Of a DNA stretch of 39,770 nt, positions 14,821 to 22,617 are shown piece by piece. A program made the position numbers and the translations under genes. Each line of letters begins with the position of its first letter. Within the stretch, counting starts at the first letter, position 1. The notes under the pieces were generated by a model, which did no database searches, was not told the origin of the DNA, and worked only from the letters and a program-made list of their open reading frames with translations. Source of the stretch: VBAS01 sp035318985 (GTDB taxonomy: Bacteria; Bacteroidota; Bacteroidia; Chitinophagales; Chitinophagaceae); assembly GCA_035318985.1 (NCBI GenBank), contig DATHDP010000093.1:1-39770 (forward strand), given 5' to 3'.

Positions 14821-15057
14821 TTATTTCAATTCTTCAAAATCAATGTAGTCTCCTGCTTGCTGGTTTTTGTTTTCAGTTGCCGGAGTTACAGGTTGTTGAT
14901 AGGGCGGTTGTTGGCCCACATTATCTTGCATGCGGCTATGCATTTCACGAAATTGTTTCTTTACCTGCCTTGTAGTTTTATAGATAGGAATGATGAAATG
15001 AAACACCAGCCTGTAGGCAAGATAGATCAGGAATGCAAAAAATAAATAACGTAACAT
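14821..15057 (-). CDS. DUF4834 family small membrane protein
   Basis: 78 residues. One N-terminal membrane segment (LRYLFFAFLIYLAYRLVFHF) is followed by a basic cytoplasmic helix (KTTRQVKKQFREMHSRM), a Gln/Pro-rich linker and the conserved C-terminal GDYIDFEELK. This matches DUF4834, a Bacteroidota family of unknown function. It is divergent from rimP. The promoter box TAACTTTG ends only four bases before the ATG, so the mRNA may have almost no leader. Confidence 0.88.
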   Translation of the reverse strand: MLRYLFFAFLIYLAYRLVFHFIIPIYKTTRQVKKQFREMHSRMQDNVGQQPPYQQPVTPATENKNQQAGDYIDFEELK

Positions 15058-15061
15058 GACA

Positions 15062-15069
15062 CAAAGTTA
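15062..15069 (-). promoter_or_regulatory. -7 box for the DUF4834 gene
   Basis: The minus strand reads TAACTTTG, an exact TAnnTTTG match, five bases ahead of the start codon. Confidence 0.5.
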
Positions 15070-15114
15070 ATTTGCGCAATAACAGAATGGCTGTTAAAAT
15101 TGCCATTATTAATA

Positions 15115-15147
15115 TTTGGCTGATAACCGGTATTTCCTTTACATTTG
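15115..15147 (+). promoter_or_regulatory. Promoter of the rimP-nusA-infB operon
   Basis: TTTG (15115-15118), 21 bases, then TACATTTG (15140-15147). This fits the Bacteroidota consensus TTTG-N19-21-TAnnTTTG. Transcription should start near 15152, just ahead of the leader hairpin. Confidence 0.75.
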
Positions 15148-15164
15148 CACCGGCAATGATTGAT

Positions 15165-15190
15165 AGAAGGGAACGAATACGTTCCCTTCT
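15165..15190 (+). promoter_or_regulatory. Leader hairpin of the rimP operon, possible attenuator
   Basis: AGAAGGGAACG (15165-15175) and CGTTCCCTTCT (15180-15190) form a perfect 11-bp stem with loop AATA, followed by TCATTTT. It lies 13-40 bases after the predicted transcription start and 39 bases before rimP, so it resembles a terminator placed inside the leader. Confidence 0.65.
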
Positions 15191-15229
15191 TCATTTTCCA
15201 TACCGACCGGAAGGGCTAAAGAAAGGGTT

Positions 15230-15697
15230 ATGAATTCTGAAAATCAGGTAATAGGGGTAGAAAAGAAATTAAGTGAATTATTGACGGAGTTGCCGGGTTA
15301 CTTCCTGGTTGAAATAAGTGTAAAACCAACCAATAATATCAAGGTGTTTGTGGATGCTGACCAGGGCGCCGCTATTGATCAGCTTTCGAGAATAAACAGG
15401 GCTCTTTATAAATGGGTGGAAGAAAATCTTTTCCCGAACGGAGATTTTTCAATCGAAGTATCCTCGCCGGGGTTGGATGAACCGCTGAAGCTTGACAGGC
15501 AATATTTAAAAAATATTGGCCGGGCGGTGGAAATAGTATTAAAGAATGGATTGAAGAAAGAAGGGAAATTGATAAGTGTTTCAGAAAACGAGGTAGTGAT
15601 TGAAGAGGAGATAGGAAAGGGAAAAAAGAAAGAAGTAGTTCAACATATAATTTTAAAGGAAGAAATTAAAACAACAAAGGTCCAGGTGAAATTCTGA
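15230..15697 (+). CDS. rimP: Ribosome maturation factor RimP
   Basis: A 155-residue cytoplasmic protein needed for 30S subunit maturation. The N-terminal domain has YFLVEISVKPTNNIKVFVD and the well-conserved FSIEVSSPGLDEPLK; the C-terminal SH3-like domain (LIS...NEVVIEEEIGKGKKKE) is intact. Length is normal. It is the first gene of the rimP-nusA-infB operon; nusA starts 56 bases after its stop. The promoter and a terminator-like leader hairpin just upstream suggest that the operon is controlled in its leader. Confidence 0.95.
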   Translation: MNSENQVIGVEKKLSELLTELPGYFLVEISVKPTNNIKVFVDADQGAAIDQLSRINRALYKWVEENLFPNGDFSIEVSSPGLDEPLKLDRQYLKNIGRAVEIVLKNGLKKEGKLISVSENEVVIEEEIGKGKKKEVVQHIILKEEIKTTKVQVKF

Positions 15698-15753
15698 TAA
15701 TGAGATCAGGACAGACCCGCGACCACCATTAAAAATCGAAAATCGCTTGTGTT

Positions 15754-17001
15754 ATGTCAAGTATTAACCTGATAGATGCGTTCCAGGAATTTAAAGATGC
15801 GGAAAATATTGACCGCCCCACGATGATGAAAGTGGTAGAGGATGTTTTCAAAACTTTGCTGCGTAAAAAATTCGGCAGTGATGAAAACTTCGATGTAATT
15901 GTAAACGCGGAAAAGGGCGACTTAGAAATTATGCGCCGCCGCACCATTGTGGAAGACGGGCAGGTAAATGATCCGCTGGCAGAAGTTGCCTACAGCGACG
16001 CTGTGAAAATAGAACCCGACTTTGAAGTGGGTGAAGAATTGTTTGAGCCGATCGATCTTTATGATTTCGGTCGTCGTGCAATTCTTGCTGCCAAGCAAAC
16101 GCTTGCCAGCCGAATCAGCGATCTGAAGAAAAATTCCCTGGCTAAAAAATACAGCGAAAGGATTGGGGAGATCATCAGTGCTGAGGTTTACCAGGTTTGG
16201 AAAAAAGAAATTTTATTGTTAGATGAGGAGGGAAATGAACTGATACTTCCAAAAAGTGAGCAAATACCACAGGATTATTTCAAAAAAGGTGAATCTATCC
16301 GTGCCGTTGTTAAGAAAGTGGACATGAGAAATAACACCCCGGTAATTATACTTTCGAGAACTTCGCCGGACTTTCTTGCCAAATTATTGGAAATTGAAGT
16401 GCCTGAAATCTTTGATGGTCTTATCGTCATCAAAAAAATCGTTCGCGATCCGGGTGAAAGGGCTAAAGTTGCGGTTGAATCTTTTGATGATCGTATTGAT
16501 CCGGTTGGAGCATGCGTGGGAATGAAAGGTAGCCGTATTCACGGTATTGTTCGTGAACTGAAGAATGAGAATATCGATGTGATCAATTATACAAACAATA
16601 CCCAGTTATTGATCCAGCGATCATTGACACCTGCAAAGATCACAAGCATGGAGCTTGACCAGGATAATAAACATGCAAATGTTTATTTAAAGCCTGACCA
16701 GGTTTCATTGGCAATTGGTCGTCGCGGAGTAAATATTAAACTGGCAAGTGAATTGACAGGATTTGAACTTGATGTTTATCGTGATGATGAAGGAGTAGAG
16801 GAGGAATTTGATATCGATCTTGATGAATTTAGTGATGAGATAGAAACATGGGTGATCGATGAATTAAAACGCATCGGTTGTGATACGGGAAGAAGTGTAT
16901 TGAACCTGACCGCTGCAGAACTGGAACGCCGTACTGACCTGGAAAAAGAAACAATTGAAGAAGTAAGAAAAGTTTTGCAGGCAGAATTTCAGAAAGAATA
17001 A
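15754..17001 (+). CDS. nusA: Transcription termination/antitermination factor NusA
   Basis: 415 residues. NusA binds RNA polymerase and nascent RNA and controls pausing, termination and antitermination. Visible parts: N-terminal polymerase-binding domain (1-125, with MMKVVEDVFKTLLRKKFG), S1 domain (about 130-200), KH1 with VGACVGMKGSRIHGIVREL, and KH2 with LAIGRRGVNIKLASELTG. The C-terminus is short and acidic (EEEFDIDLDEFSDEIE), then a single helix-hairpin-like repeat (TAAELERRTDLEKETIEEV), without the E. coli-type second acidic repeat; this is usual outside Proteobacteria. Second gene of the operon. Confidence 0.96.
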   Translation: MSSINLIDAFQEFKDAENIDRPTMMKVVEDVFKTLLRKKFGSDENFDVIVNAEKGDLEIMRRRTIVEDGQVNDPLAEVAYSDAVKIEPDFEVGEELFEPIDLYDFGRRAILAAKQTLASRISDLKKNSLAKKYSERIGEIISAEVYQVWKKEILLLDEEGNELILPKSEQIPQDYFKKGESIRAVVKKVDMRNNTPVIILSRTSPDFLAKLLEIEVPEIFDGLIVIKKIVRDPGERAKVAVESFDDRIDPVGACVGMKGSRIHGIVRELKNENIDVINYTNNTQLLIQRSLTPAKITSMELDQDNKHANVYLKPDQVSLAIGRRGVNIKLASELTGFELDVYRDDEGVEEEFDIDLDEFSDEIETWVIDELKRIGCDTGRSVLNLTAAELERRTDLEKETIEEVRKVLQAEFQKE

Positions 17002-17082
17002 AAAAGGAAGTGGTGAGTAGTGAATGATGAGTTAATACTGACAACTAACAACTCACGACTCTGGAAAAAGCTGAATAGAATT

Positions 17083-17109
17083 ACAGAACGTAGAAGAGTG
17101 CGACGCAAC
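17083..17109 (+). repeat. Dispersed intergenic element, copy 2
   Basis: ACAGAACG, nine variable bases, GCGACGCAAC, the same arrangement as at 6196-6222. It lies in the 152-base nusA-infB spacer, which also holds an imperfect GTGAGTAGTGAAT / ACTCACGACTC inverted repeat near 17010-17062. Confidence 0.6.
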
Positions 17110-17153
17110 ATAAGACGAGCAGAGATATATAGTTGATAACATAAAAAAAGTTA

Positions 17154-20039
17154 ATGGCAGAAACAGCAACACCGCGATTAATGGCCGCAGCCAAAGAGTT
17201 CAACATCGGTAAAGACACCCTTGTTGATTTTTTGACCGGCAAAGGATTTAGTAAAGATGATCTGAAGCCTACCTCAAAGCTTTCGGAAGACATGTATCGT
17301 GCCCTGCAACAAGAGTTTCAGAGTGATAAAGTGGCAAAGTTGAAGAGTGACCTGATCGATCTGCCTAAGGGAGTTGCAGCCGACCTGAAGAAAAAGAAAG
17401 ACGAAGAAGAAATTGTTTTCAAAAAGGAAAAAGAGAAGCCGGTAAAAAAAGAAGAACCAAAAGAAGAAGCACCTGCGCCACCGATAATTGTTGAGCAACC
17501 ACCTGTTGTAGTAGTAGAACCGGAACATGTAAAAGCAGAAATCCCCGAACTGGAAAGGCCGAAAGTGATCAATAAAATTGATCTTTCGACAATTGATTCT
17601 TCAACAAGACCTAAAAAGGAAGCAAAGAAAAAAGAAGAAAAGGTAGAAGAAAAAGCAGAAGAGAAAGAAGAAAAGAAACCAGCGAAAAAGAAAGGCAAGA
17701 AGGAAGAAGTAATAGAACAACCAGTTGAGGAAGTAAAACAAGAAATAATTGTTCCTGAAGAACCGGTAGAAGAAGCGCCACCGGTTATCGAAAATATAAA
17801 AGCAGATAAATTAGAAGGACCAAAGATCCTTGGAAAAATTGATCTGCCAGTTGAAAACGATACTCGTCCGAAAAATGATGAGAAGCATAAACGCAAACGT
17901 ATCCCGATCGCGAAGAAGGAAGTGAAAAGAGAAGATGCGATAAAAGATAAAGATAGAAGAGAAGATAGGTTCAAAAGAGATGATCGTCGTGGTGGACCGG
18001 GCGCAGGACCTGGTGGTCCTGGTAGAGGCGGCCCAAGTGGCGGACCAGGTGGTCGTAGCGGACCCGGACAGGGTGCTGGTGGTGGTCGAAGAGATATAAG
18101 ACCACGGGAAGACAAAGTAATTGACGAAAAAGAAATACAGGAAAAAATTCGGGAAACACAAGCGAAACTTGCCGGTGCCGGCGGTAGAGGTAAAAGTTTA
18201 AAAGCTAAGTATCGTAAAGCCAAACGTGAAGAGGCTGCCGAAGCTGCAGGGGATAGTGATGAGGGCAACAAGCTGCAATTAACTGAGTTCATAAGTGTAA
18301 GTGAACTGGCTAACCTGATGGATGTAAACTTTACTGATGTTATCAGTAAGTGTATGGGGCTCGGTATCATGGTTTCAATCAATCAACGACTCGATGCTGA
18401 AGTAATAGAACTCGTGGCAAGCGAATTTGGATTTGATGTTGAGTTCATTGATATGGAGAAGCAAATGGAGATGGAGGATATAGGTGAGGACGATGATGAG
18501 GACGATGAATTACAATCCCGTTCACCAATTGTTACGATCATGGGTCACGTTGACCATGGTAAAACTTCTTTGCTGGATTATATAAGAAGAGCGAATGTGG
18601 TAGCTGGTGAAGCGGGTGGTATCACTCAGCACATCGGTGCTTACCAGGTAGAACTTCCAAATGGAAAAGAAATTACTTTTCTTGATACACCGGGTCACGA
18701 AGCATTTACTGCAATGCGTGCCCGCGGTGCCAAGGTTACAGATATCGCTGTGATCGTGATCGCAGCTGATGATGCAGTAATGCCGCAAACAAAAGAAGCG
18801 ATCAGCCATGCGCAGGCAGCTGGTGTGCCAATGATATTTGCTATAAATAAAATTGATAGAGACGGCGCAAATTCTCAGAAAATTTATGAGCAGCTTTCGC
18901 AAATGAACTTACTGGTAGAAGCTTGGGGCGGTAAATTTCAGAGCCAGGAAATTTCTGCAAAGAAGGGATTGAATGTAGATCAGCTATTAGAAAAAATATT
19001 ATTGGAGGCAGAATTGCTTGACTTAAAAGCAAATCCTGATCGTGAAGCAAGCGGCACTATTATCGAAGCAACATTAGATAAAGGACGCGGATATGTAGCA
19101 ACTGTACTTGTTCAGAATGGTACTTTGAAAGGCGGAGACCTTGTGGTAAGTGGTCAGCATTTTGGAAGAGTGAAAGCAATGTTCAATGAAAGGAATAAGA
19201 AGAAGGAAGAAGCACCACCTTCAGCACCTGTGTTGATCCTTGGTTTGAACGGTGCTCCGCAGGCAGGTGAAAAATTCAAAGTGTATGATGATGAAGCAGA
19301 GGCAAAAGAAATTGCTTATCGCCGTGCACAGATACTTCGTGAGCAAGGTATCCGAACCAAAAAACATATTACACTTGATGAGATCGGTCGTCGTTTGGCC
19401 CTTGGTAATTTCAAAGAACTGAATGTGATCATCAAAGGTGACGTGGATGGCTCTGTGGAAGCATTAAGCGATAGCTTGCAGAAATTAAGTACACAGGAAA
19501 TTGTTGTACGGGTTATTCATAAAGGTGTTGGACAAATCACTGAAAGCGATGTAACACTTGCTAACGCATCTGATGCGATCATCATTGGTTTTAATGTTCG
19601 TCCTTCACAACAGGCCGCAAGACTTGCAGAAAACGAAGCGATTGAAATAAAGATGTATTCCATCATTTACAAGGTAATTGATGAAATAAAGATGGCGATG
19701 GAAGGAATGCTGGAGCCAACAATACAGGAAAAGATCGTTGCCAACGTAGAGATAAGAGAAGTATTCAAGTTTGATAAGGTGATCGTAGCAGGATGTTATG
19801 TAAGAGATGGAAAAATAAAGAGAGATTCTAAAGTTCGTCTTATCAGGGATGGTATCGTTACCTATCCAACCGGTGAAGGCGCCTATGCGGAACTAACATC
19901 TTTAAAGAGGTTTAAAGATGATGTAAAAGAAGTACAGGCAGGCATGGAATGTGGATTAATGATCAAAAATTATAATGATATTAAAGTCGGGGATGTGGTA
20001 GAAGCGTTTGAGGAAGAAGAAGTGAAGAGAACGCTTTAA
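17154..20039 (+). CDS. infB: Translation initiation factor IF-2
   Basis: 961 residues. IF-2 is the GTPase that brings initiator tRNA to the 30S subunit and helps subunit joining. Residues 1-57 are a short N-terminal helical domain (FNIGKDTLVDFLTGKGF); about 75-360 are a Lys/Glu/Pro-rich linker that turns very Gly-rich near 280-315; a second IF2-N domain (FISVSELANLMDVNFTDVIS) follows. The G domain has GHVDHGKTS (about 464), DTPGHEAF (about 511) and NKID (about 564). Domains II, III and IV follow (VIIKGDVDGSVEAL, YNDIKVGDVVEAFEE). All GTPase motifs are intact. Third gene of the operon. Confidence 0.97.
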   Translation: MAETATPRLMAAAKEFNIGKDTLVDFLTGKGFSKDDLKPTSKLSEDMYRALQQEFQSDKVAKLKSDLIDLPKGVAADLKKKKDEEEIVFKKEKEKPVKKEEPKEEAPAPPIIVEQPPVVVVEPEHVKAEIPELERPKVINKIDLSTIDSSTRPKKEAKKKEEKVEEKAEEKEEKKPAKKKGKKEEVIEQPVEEVKQEIIVPEEPVEEAPPVIENIKADKLEGPKILGKIDLPVENDTRPKNDEKHKRKRIPIAKKEVKREDAIKDKDRREDRFKRDDRRGGPGAGPGGPGRGGPSGGPGGRSGPGQGAGGGRRDIRPREDKVIDEKEIQEKIRETQAKLAGAGGRGKSLKAKYRKAKREEAAEAAGDSDEGNKLQLTEFISVSELANLMDVNFTDVISKCMGLGIMVSINQRLDAEVIELVASEFGFDVEFIDMEKQMEMEDIGEDDDEDDELQSRSPIVTIMGHVDHGKTSLLDYIRRANVVAGEAGGITQHIGAYQVELPNGKEITFLDTPGHEAFTAMRARGAKVTDIAVIVIAADDAVMPQTKEAISHAQAAGVPMIFAINKIDRDGANSQKIYEQLSQMNLLVEAWGGKFQSQEISAKKGLNVDQLLEKILLEAELLDLKANPDREASGTIIEATLDKGRGYVATVLVQNGTLKGGDLVVSGQHFGRVKAMFNERNKKKEEAPPSAPVLILGLNGAPQAGEKFKVYDDEAEAKEIAYRRAQILREQGIRTKKHITLDEIGRRLALGNFKELNVIIKGDVDGSVEALSDSLQKLSTQEIVVRVIHKGVGQITESDVTLANASDAIIIGFNVRPSQQAARLAENEAIEIKMYSIIYKVIDEIKMAMEGMLEPTIQEKIVANVEIREVFKFDKVIVAGCYVRDGKIKRDSKVRLIRDGIVTYPTGEGAYAELTSLKRFKDDVKEVQAGMECGLMIKNYNDIKVGDVVEAFEEEEVKRTL

Positions 20040-20079
20040 GATGCTGGATAGCAGATGTCAGATCCTAGTATCCAGTATC
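20040..20079 (+). repeat. Inverted repeat after infB
   Basis: GATGCTGGATA (20040-20050) pairs with TATCCAGTATC (20069-20079) with one G-U pair. More CCAG/CAGCATCCAG copies follow to about 20110. It may mark the 3' end of the operon, but there is no T run. Confidence 0.4.
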
Positions 20080-20162
20080 TAGCACCCAGCATCCAGTGTT
20101 CAGCTTCCAGAAAAACTTTTGTTAATAAACCCGACCCGCTTATTTCCTCTGTTAATCAAATT

Positions 20163-20170
20163 TACTTTTG
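20163..20170 (+). promoter_or_regulatory. -7 box for the SurA-like gene
   Basis: TACTTTTG is an exact TAnnTTTG match 17 bases before the ATG at 20188, so this gene can be transcribed apart from infB. Confidence 0.5.
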
Positions 20171-20187
20171 GGATTCAAATCCTGGTT

Positions 20188-21555
20188 ATGAAGAAAATAT
20201 TTACACTCAGCCTGGTCTATTTAATTGCAGCAAATTTTGCTGCACAAGGGCAATCAGCAAAAGTAGTAGCTGATAAAATACTTGCTATTGTCGGTGACAG
20301 GATCATCCTTTATTCTGATATTCAAAATACCATTGCCGATGCAGTCAGGAACGGTAACCAGGTTCCAGATAATGCTAATTGTGTATTGATGGAGCAGGCA
20401 TTGATCTCAAAAGTATTGATGCTGCAGGCAGAAAAAGATTCTTTACCTATATCAGACGAAGAAATAGAAGCTGATCTTGATAACCGCATTCGTAAATACA
20501 TTAATGCTTATGGTACGCAGGAGGCATTGGAAGAAATTGCAGGCAAATCTATTTACCAGATAAAAGAAGATGCAAGAGAAACAGTGAAGGAGCAAAAGCT
20601 GGCAGAGGCAATGCAAAGAAAAATAGTGGAGAATGTTCACATCACTCCCAATGAAGTAAAAATATTTTACGAAAAAGTTCCAAAAGATAGTCTTCCCTTT
20701 TTCGAATCGGAATTAGAGATTGGTCAAATTGTTTTTTATCCAAAGGGCAATCGTGATCTAGAGAAATTTGTAATGGATGAATTGCTCAATTATAAAAAAC
20801 AGGTTGAAATGAAACTGGCTACGTTTGAGCAACTGGCACAACGATTTTCCGAAGACCCGGGAAGTAAGGAGAGAGGAGGTCAATACCAGGTAAACCGTTA
20901 CGAAAAAACATGGGATCCCAATTTCTTAGCTGCTTGTTTCCGTTTGAAAAATGAAGGTGACATGATAGGCCCTATCAAATCAAAATTTGGCTATCATCTT
21001 ATACAACTGGTAAAACGTATCGGGGATGATGCGGTGGTCCGTCATATATTGCGCACAACTCCGATAACGGATACCGAAGTGAAAGCTTCGATGGCAAAGG
21101 CTGATACAGTAAGATCAAAGATTATTGCCGGTACTTTAACTTTTGCCGCTGCTGCAACACGTTATACAGAAGATGAGCAAGCAAAATTTAGCGGGCCATA
21201 TTTTTTGGGTCGCGATGGAGGTCCTTATGTAACTATTGATCTTCTCGATAAGGATCTTGTTGCAATGCTCGATAAGCTTAAACCCGGTGAATATTCTCAA
21301 CCTGTAGTTTTTGAAGAAAATGGAAAAAAAGGCGTACGCATTGTACATTATAAAAGCAGAAGCGAACCACATCGCCTGAATATGAAGGATGATTTTAGCC
21401 GCATATCAACAATGGCACTGGAAGAAAAAAAACAAAAGACTCTTGAAAAATGGATGAAAGATAAGGTGCCAACTTATTATATCATGATCGATGATGAAAT
21501 AAAAAGCTGTACAGATCTTACGAAGTGGATCGGGGAAAAGCAGAAAGCATTCTAA
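20188..21555 (+). CDS. SurA-like periplasmic peptidylprolyl isomerase/chaperone
   Basis: Predicted 455 residues. The signal peptide MKKIFTLSLVYLIAANFAAQ is followed by a SurA N-terminal helical domain (ADKILAIVGDRIILYSDIQN). Two parvulin-type rotamase regions follow: the first with ELEIGQIVFYPKG, LAQRFSEDPGSKERGGQYQ and IKSKFGYHLIQL, the second with VVRHILRTTPIT, AAATRYTEDEQAKFSGPYF and KKGVRIVHYKSR. Such proteins guide outer-membrane proteins through the periplasm. The ATG at 20188 is chosen because it begins the signal peptide; frames further upstream have no support. Its stop overlaps the stop of the DUF3943 gene by four bases. Confidence 0.92.
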   Translation: MKKIFTLSLVYLIAANFAAQGQSAKVVADKILAIVGDRIILYSDIQNTIADAVRNGNQVPDNANCVLMEQALISKVLMLQAEKDSLPISDEEIEADLDNRIRKYINAYGTQEALEEIAGKSIYQIKEDARETVKEQKLAEAMQRKIVENVHITPNEVKIFYEKVPKDSLPFFESELEIGQIVFYPKGNRDLEKFVMDELLNYKKQVEMKLATFEQLAQRFSEDPGSKERGGQYQVNRYEKTWDPNFLAACFRLKNEGDMIGPIKSKFGYHLIQLVKRIGDDAVVRHILRTTPITDTEVKASMAKADTVRSKIIAGTLTFAAAATRYTEDEQAKFSGPYFLGRDGGPYVTIDLLDKDLVAMLDKLKPGEYSQPVVFEENGKKGVRIVHYKSRSEPHRLNMKDDFSRISTMALEEKKQKTLEKWMKDKVPTYYIMIDDEIKSCTDLTKWIGEKQKAF

Positions 21556-22370
21556 AATTTCTTTTTAAGTGGCGGGTTGTGCTTAGGCCCAAATCCATTA
21601 TTGATCACGAACATTGGGTTAAATAACAGCACAAAAACTTTTTCAAAAAACTGGAATCCATTTTTACGCATACTCATCGTTGCAAGATGAATTGGCTCTC
21701 CTAATAAGGATCCTACAACAGGAGTAACGAACAAATCCTGGATGCTGGGTCTTTCTGCTGTTCCTTCAATTACATATTCCCATATGCAAGACTGAACTGT
21801 TGCAAACAAAAAGGACTGGAACCGCGTAGCATTCTGACTTCTTACTGCATTATAGTAATAAGAGCCGGCGATAGGATGACCAATATAGTTGAGGGCCCAG
21901 TCATCATGATCCCAAACCGGGAGTGTTGAAAATGCCCGTGCAAGATTTTTTTCCGCAGACTTTATCCAACCCGGTTCCCATTTGGTCACTTCTTTTGGCA
22001 TTAGCATTAAAGTAGCCATTCCAATTAACTCGATACCACCAATCATCAATTCTCCCCTTCCGGCTTTTTTCCAGAAAGAACTGTATTCATTACGAAGTAA
22101 ATGTTGATAAGGAGTTTTTCCTCCAGGCTTAATGCTGTCTATTTTACTTTGGAAATATTGATTTGAATAGACAGAAAATGAAAGATCTTTTTTATAGGTC
22201 AGTGATGAATAGGTCAGGGAATCAAACCTTATAGAATAATGTTTTGGAAGTGAAAATTCTTTTTGTTTTAAACTGGAAAACTCTGGGTGAATGTAATCCT
22301 GGCCAATAGATTGAAAGCTGAAAAGAAAAGAGACGATAAAGGATTTAAAAAAGATAAATGTTTTCCACAT
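21552..22370 (-). CDS. DUF3943 family exported protein
   Basis: Predicted 272 residues, starting MWKTFIFFKSFIVSFLFSFQ, a signal peptide that ends near SIGQ. The C-terminal half matches DUF3943: DDWALNYIGHPIAGSYYYNAVRSQNAT, abridged here, then QSCIWEYVIEGTAERPS, IQDLFVTPVVGSLLGEP. The family is thought to be envelope-associated, with no known activity. An in-frame start 69 bases upstream exists but would bury the signal peptide. It converges with the SurA-like gene, and the two stop codons overlap. Confidence 0.85.
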   Translation of the reverse strand: MWKTFIFFKSFIVSFLFSFQSIGQDYIHPEFSSLKQKEFSLPKHYSIRFDSLTYSSLTYKKDLSFSVYSNQYFQSKIDSIKPGGKTPYQHLLRNEYSSFWKKAGRGELMIGGIELIGMATLMLMPKEVTKWEPGWIKSAEKNLARAFSTLPVWDHDDWALNYIGHPIAGSYYYNAVRSQNATRFQSFLFATVQSCIWEYVIEGTAERPSIQDLFVTPVVGSLLGEPIHLATMSMRKNGFQFFEKVFVLLFNPMFVINNGFGPKHNPPLKKKF

Positions 22371-22562
22371 GACAAACAAAGGTTCAATGATTTGATCTCG
22401 AATTACTTTGAAAAGACCAGTTTTTGTGTGTGACGTCAATCAGCCGGATCAATGATTGATTGAGAAATCTTATTCAAATGCTTGTTAGACTCGGAGCTAA
22501 ATCAAGGTATGACAAAATAGGTTATTTTGAAAAGATTTACCAATAATTATCTAAATTCCGGA

Positions 22563-22594
22563 ATTGCCTAATTGGTGTGCAAGCCATACCTTTG
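22563..22594 (+). promoter_or_regulatory. Promoter of the amidophosphoribosyltransferase gene
   Basis: ATTG (22563-22566), 20 bases, then TACCTTTG (22587-22594), close to the TTTG-N19-21-TAnnTTTG consensus. It lies 23 bases before the ATG. Confidence 0.6.
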
Positions 22595-22617
22595 CGCCTT
22601 CCTTTCTGAAGAGATAA

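Noticed and set aside
17318..18382. 354-codon open frame on the minus strand within infB
   Set aside because: It is the mirror of the IF-2 linker; its Ser/Phe/Pro-rich composition comes from the Lys/Glu and Gly codons of infB on the other strand.
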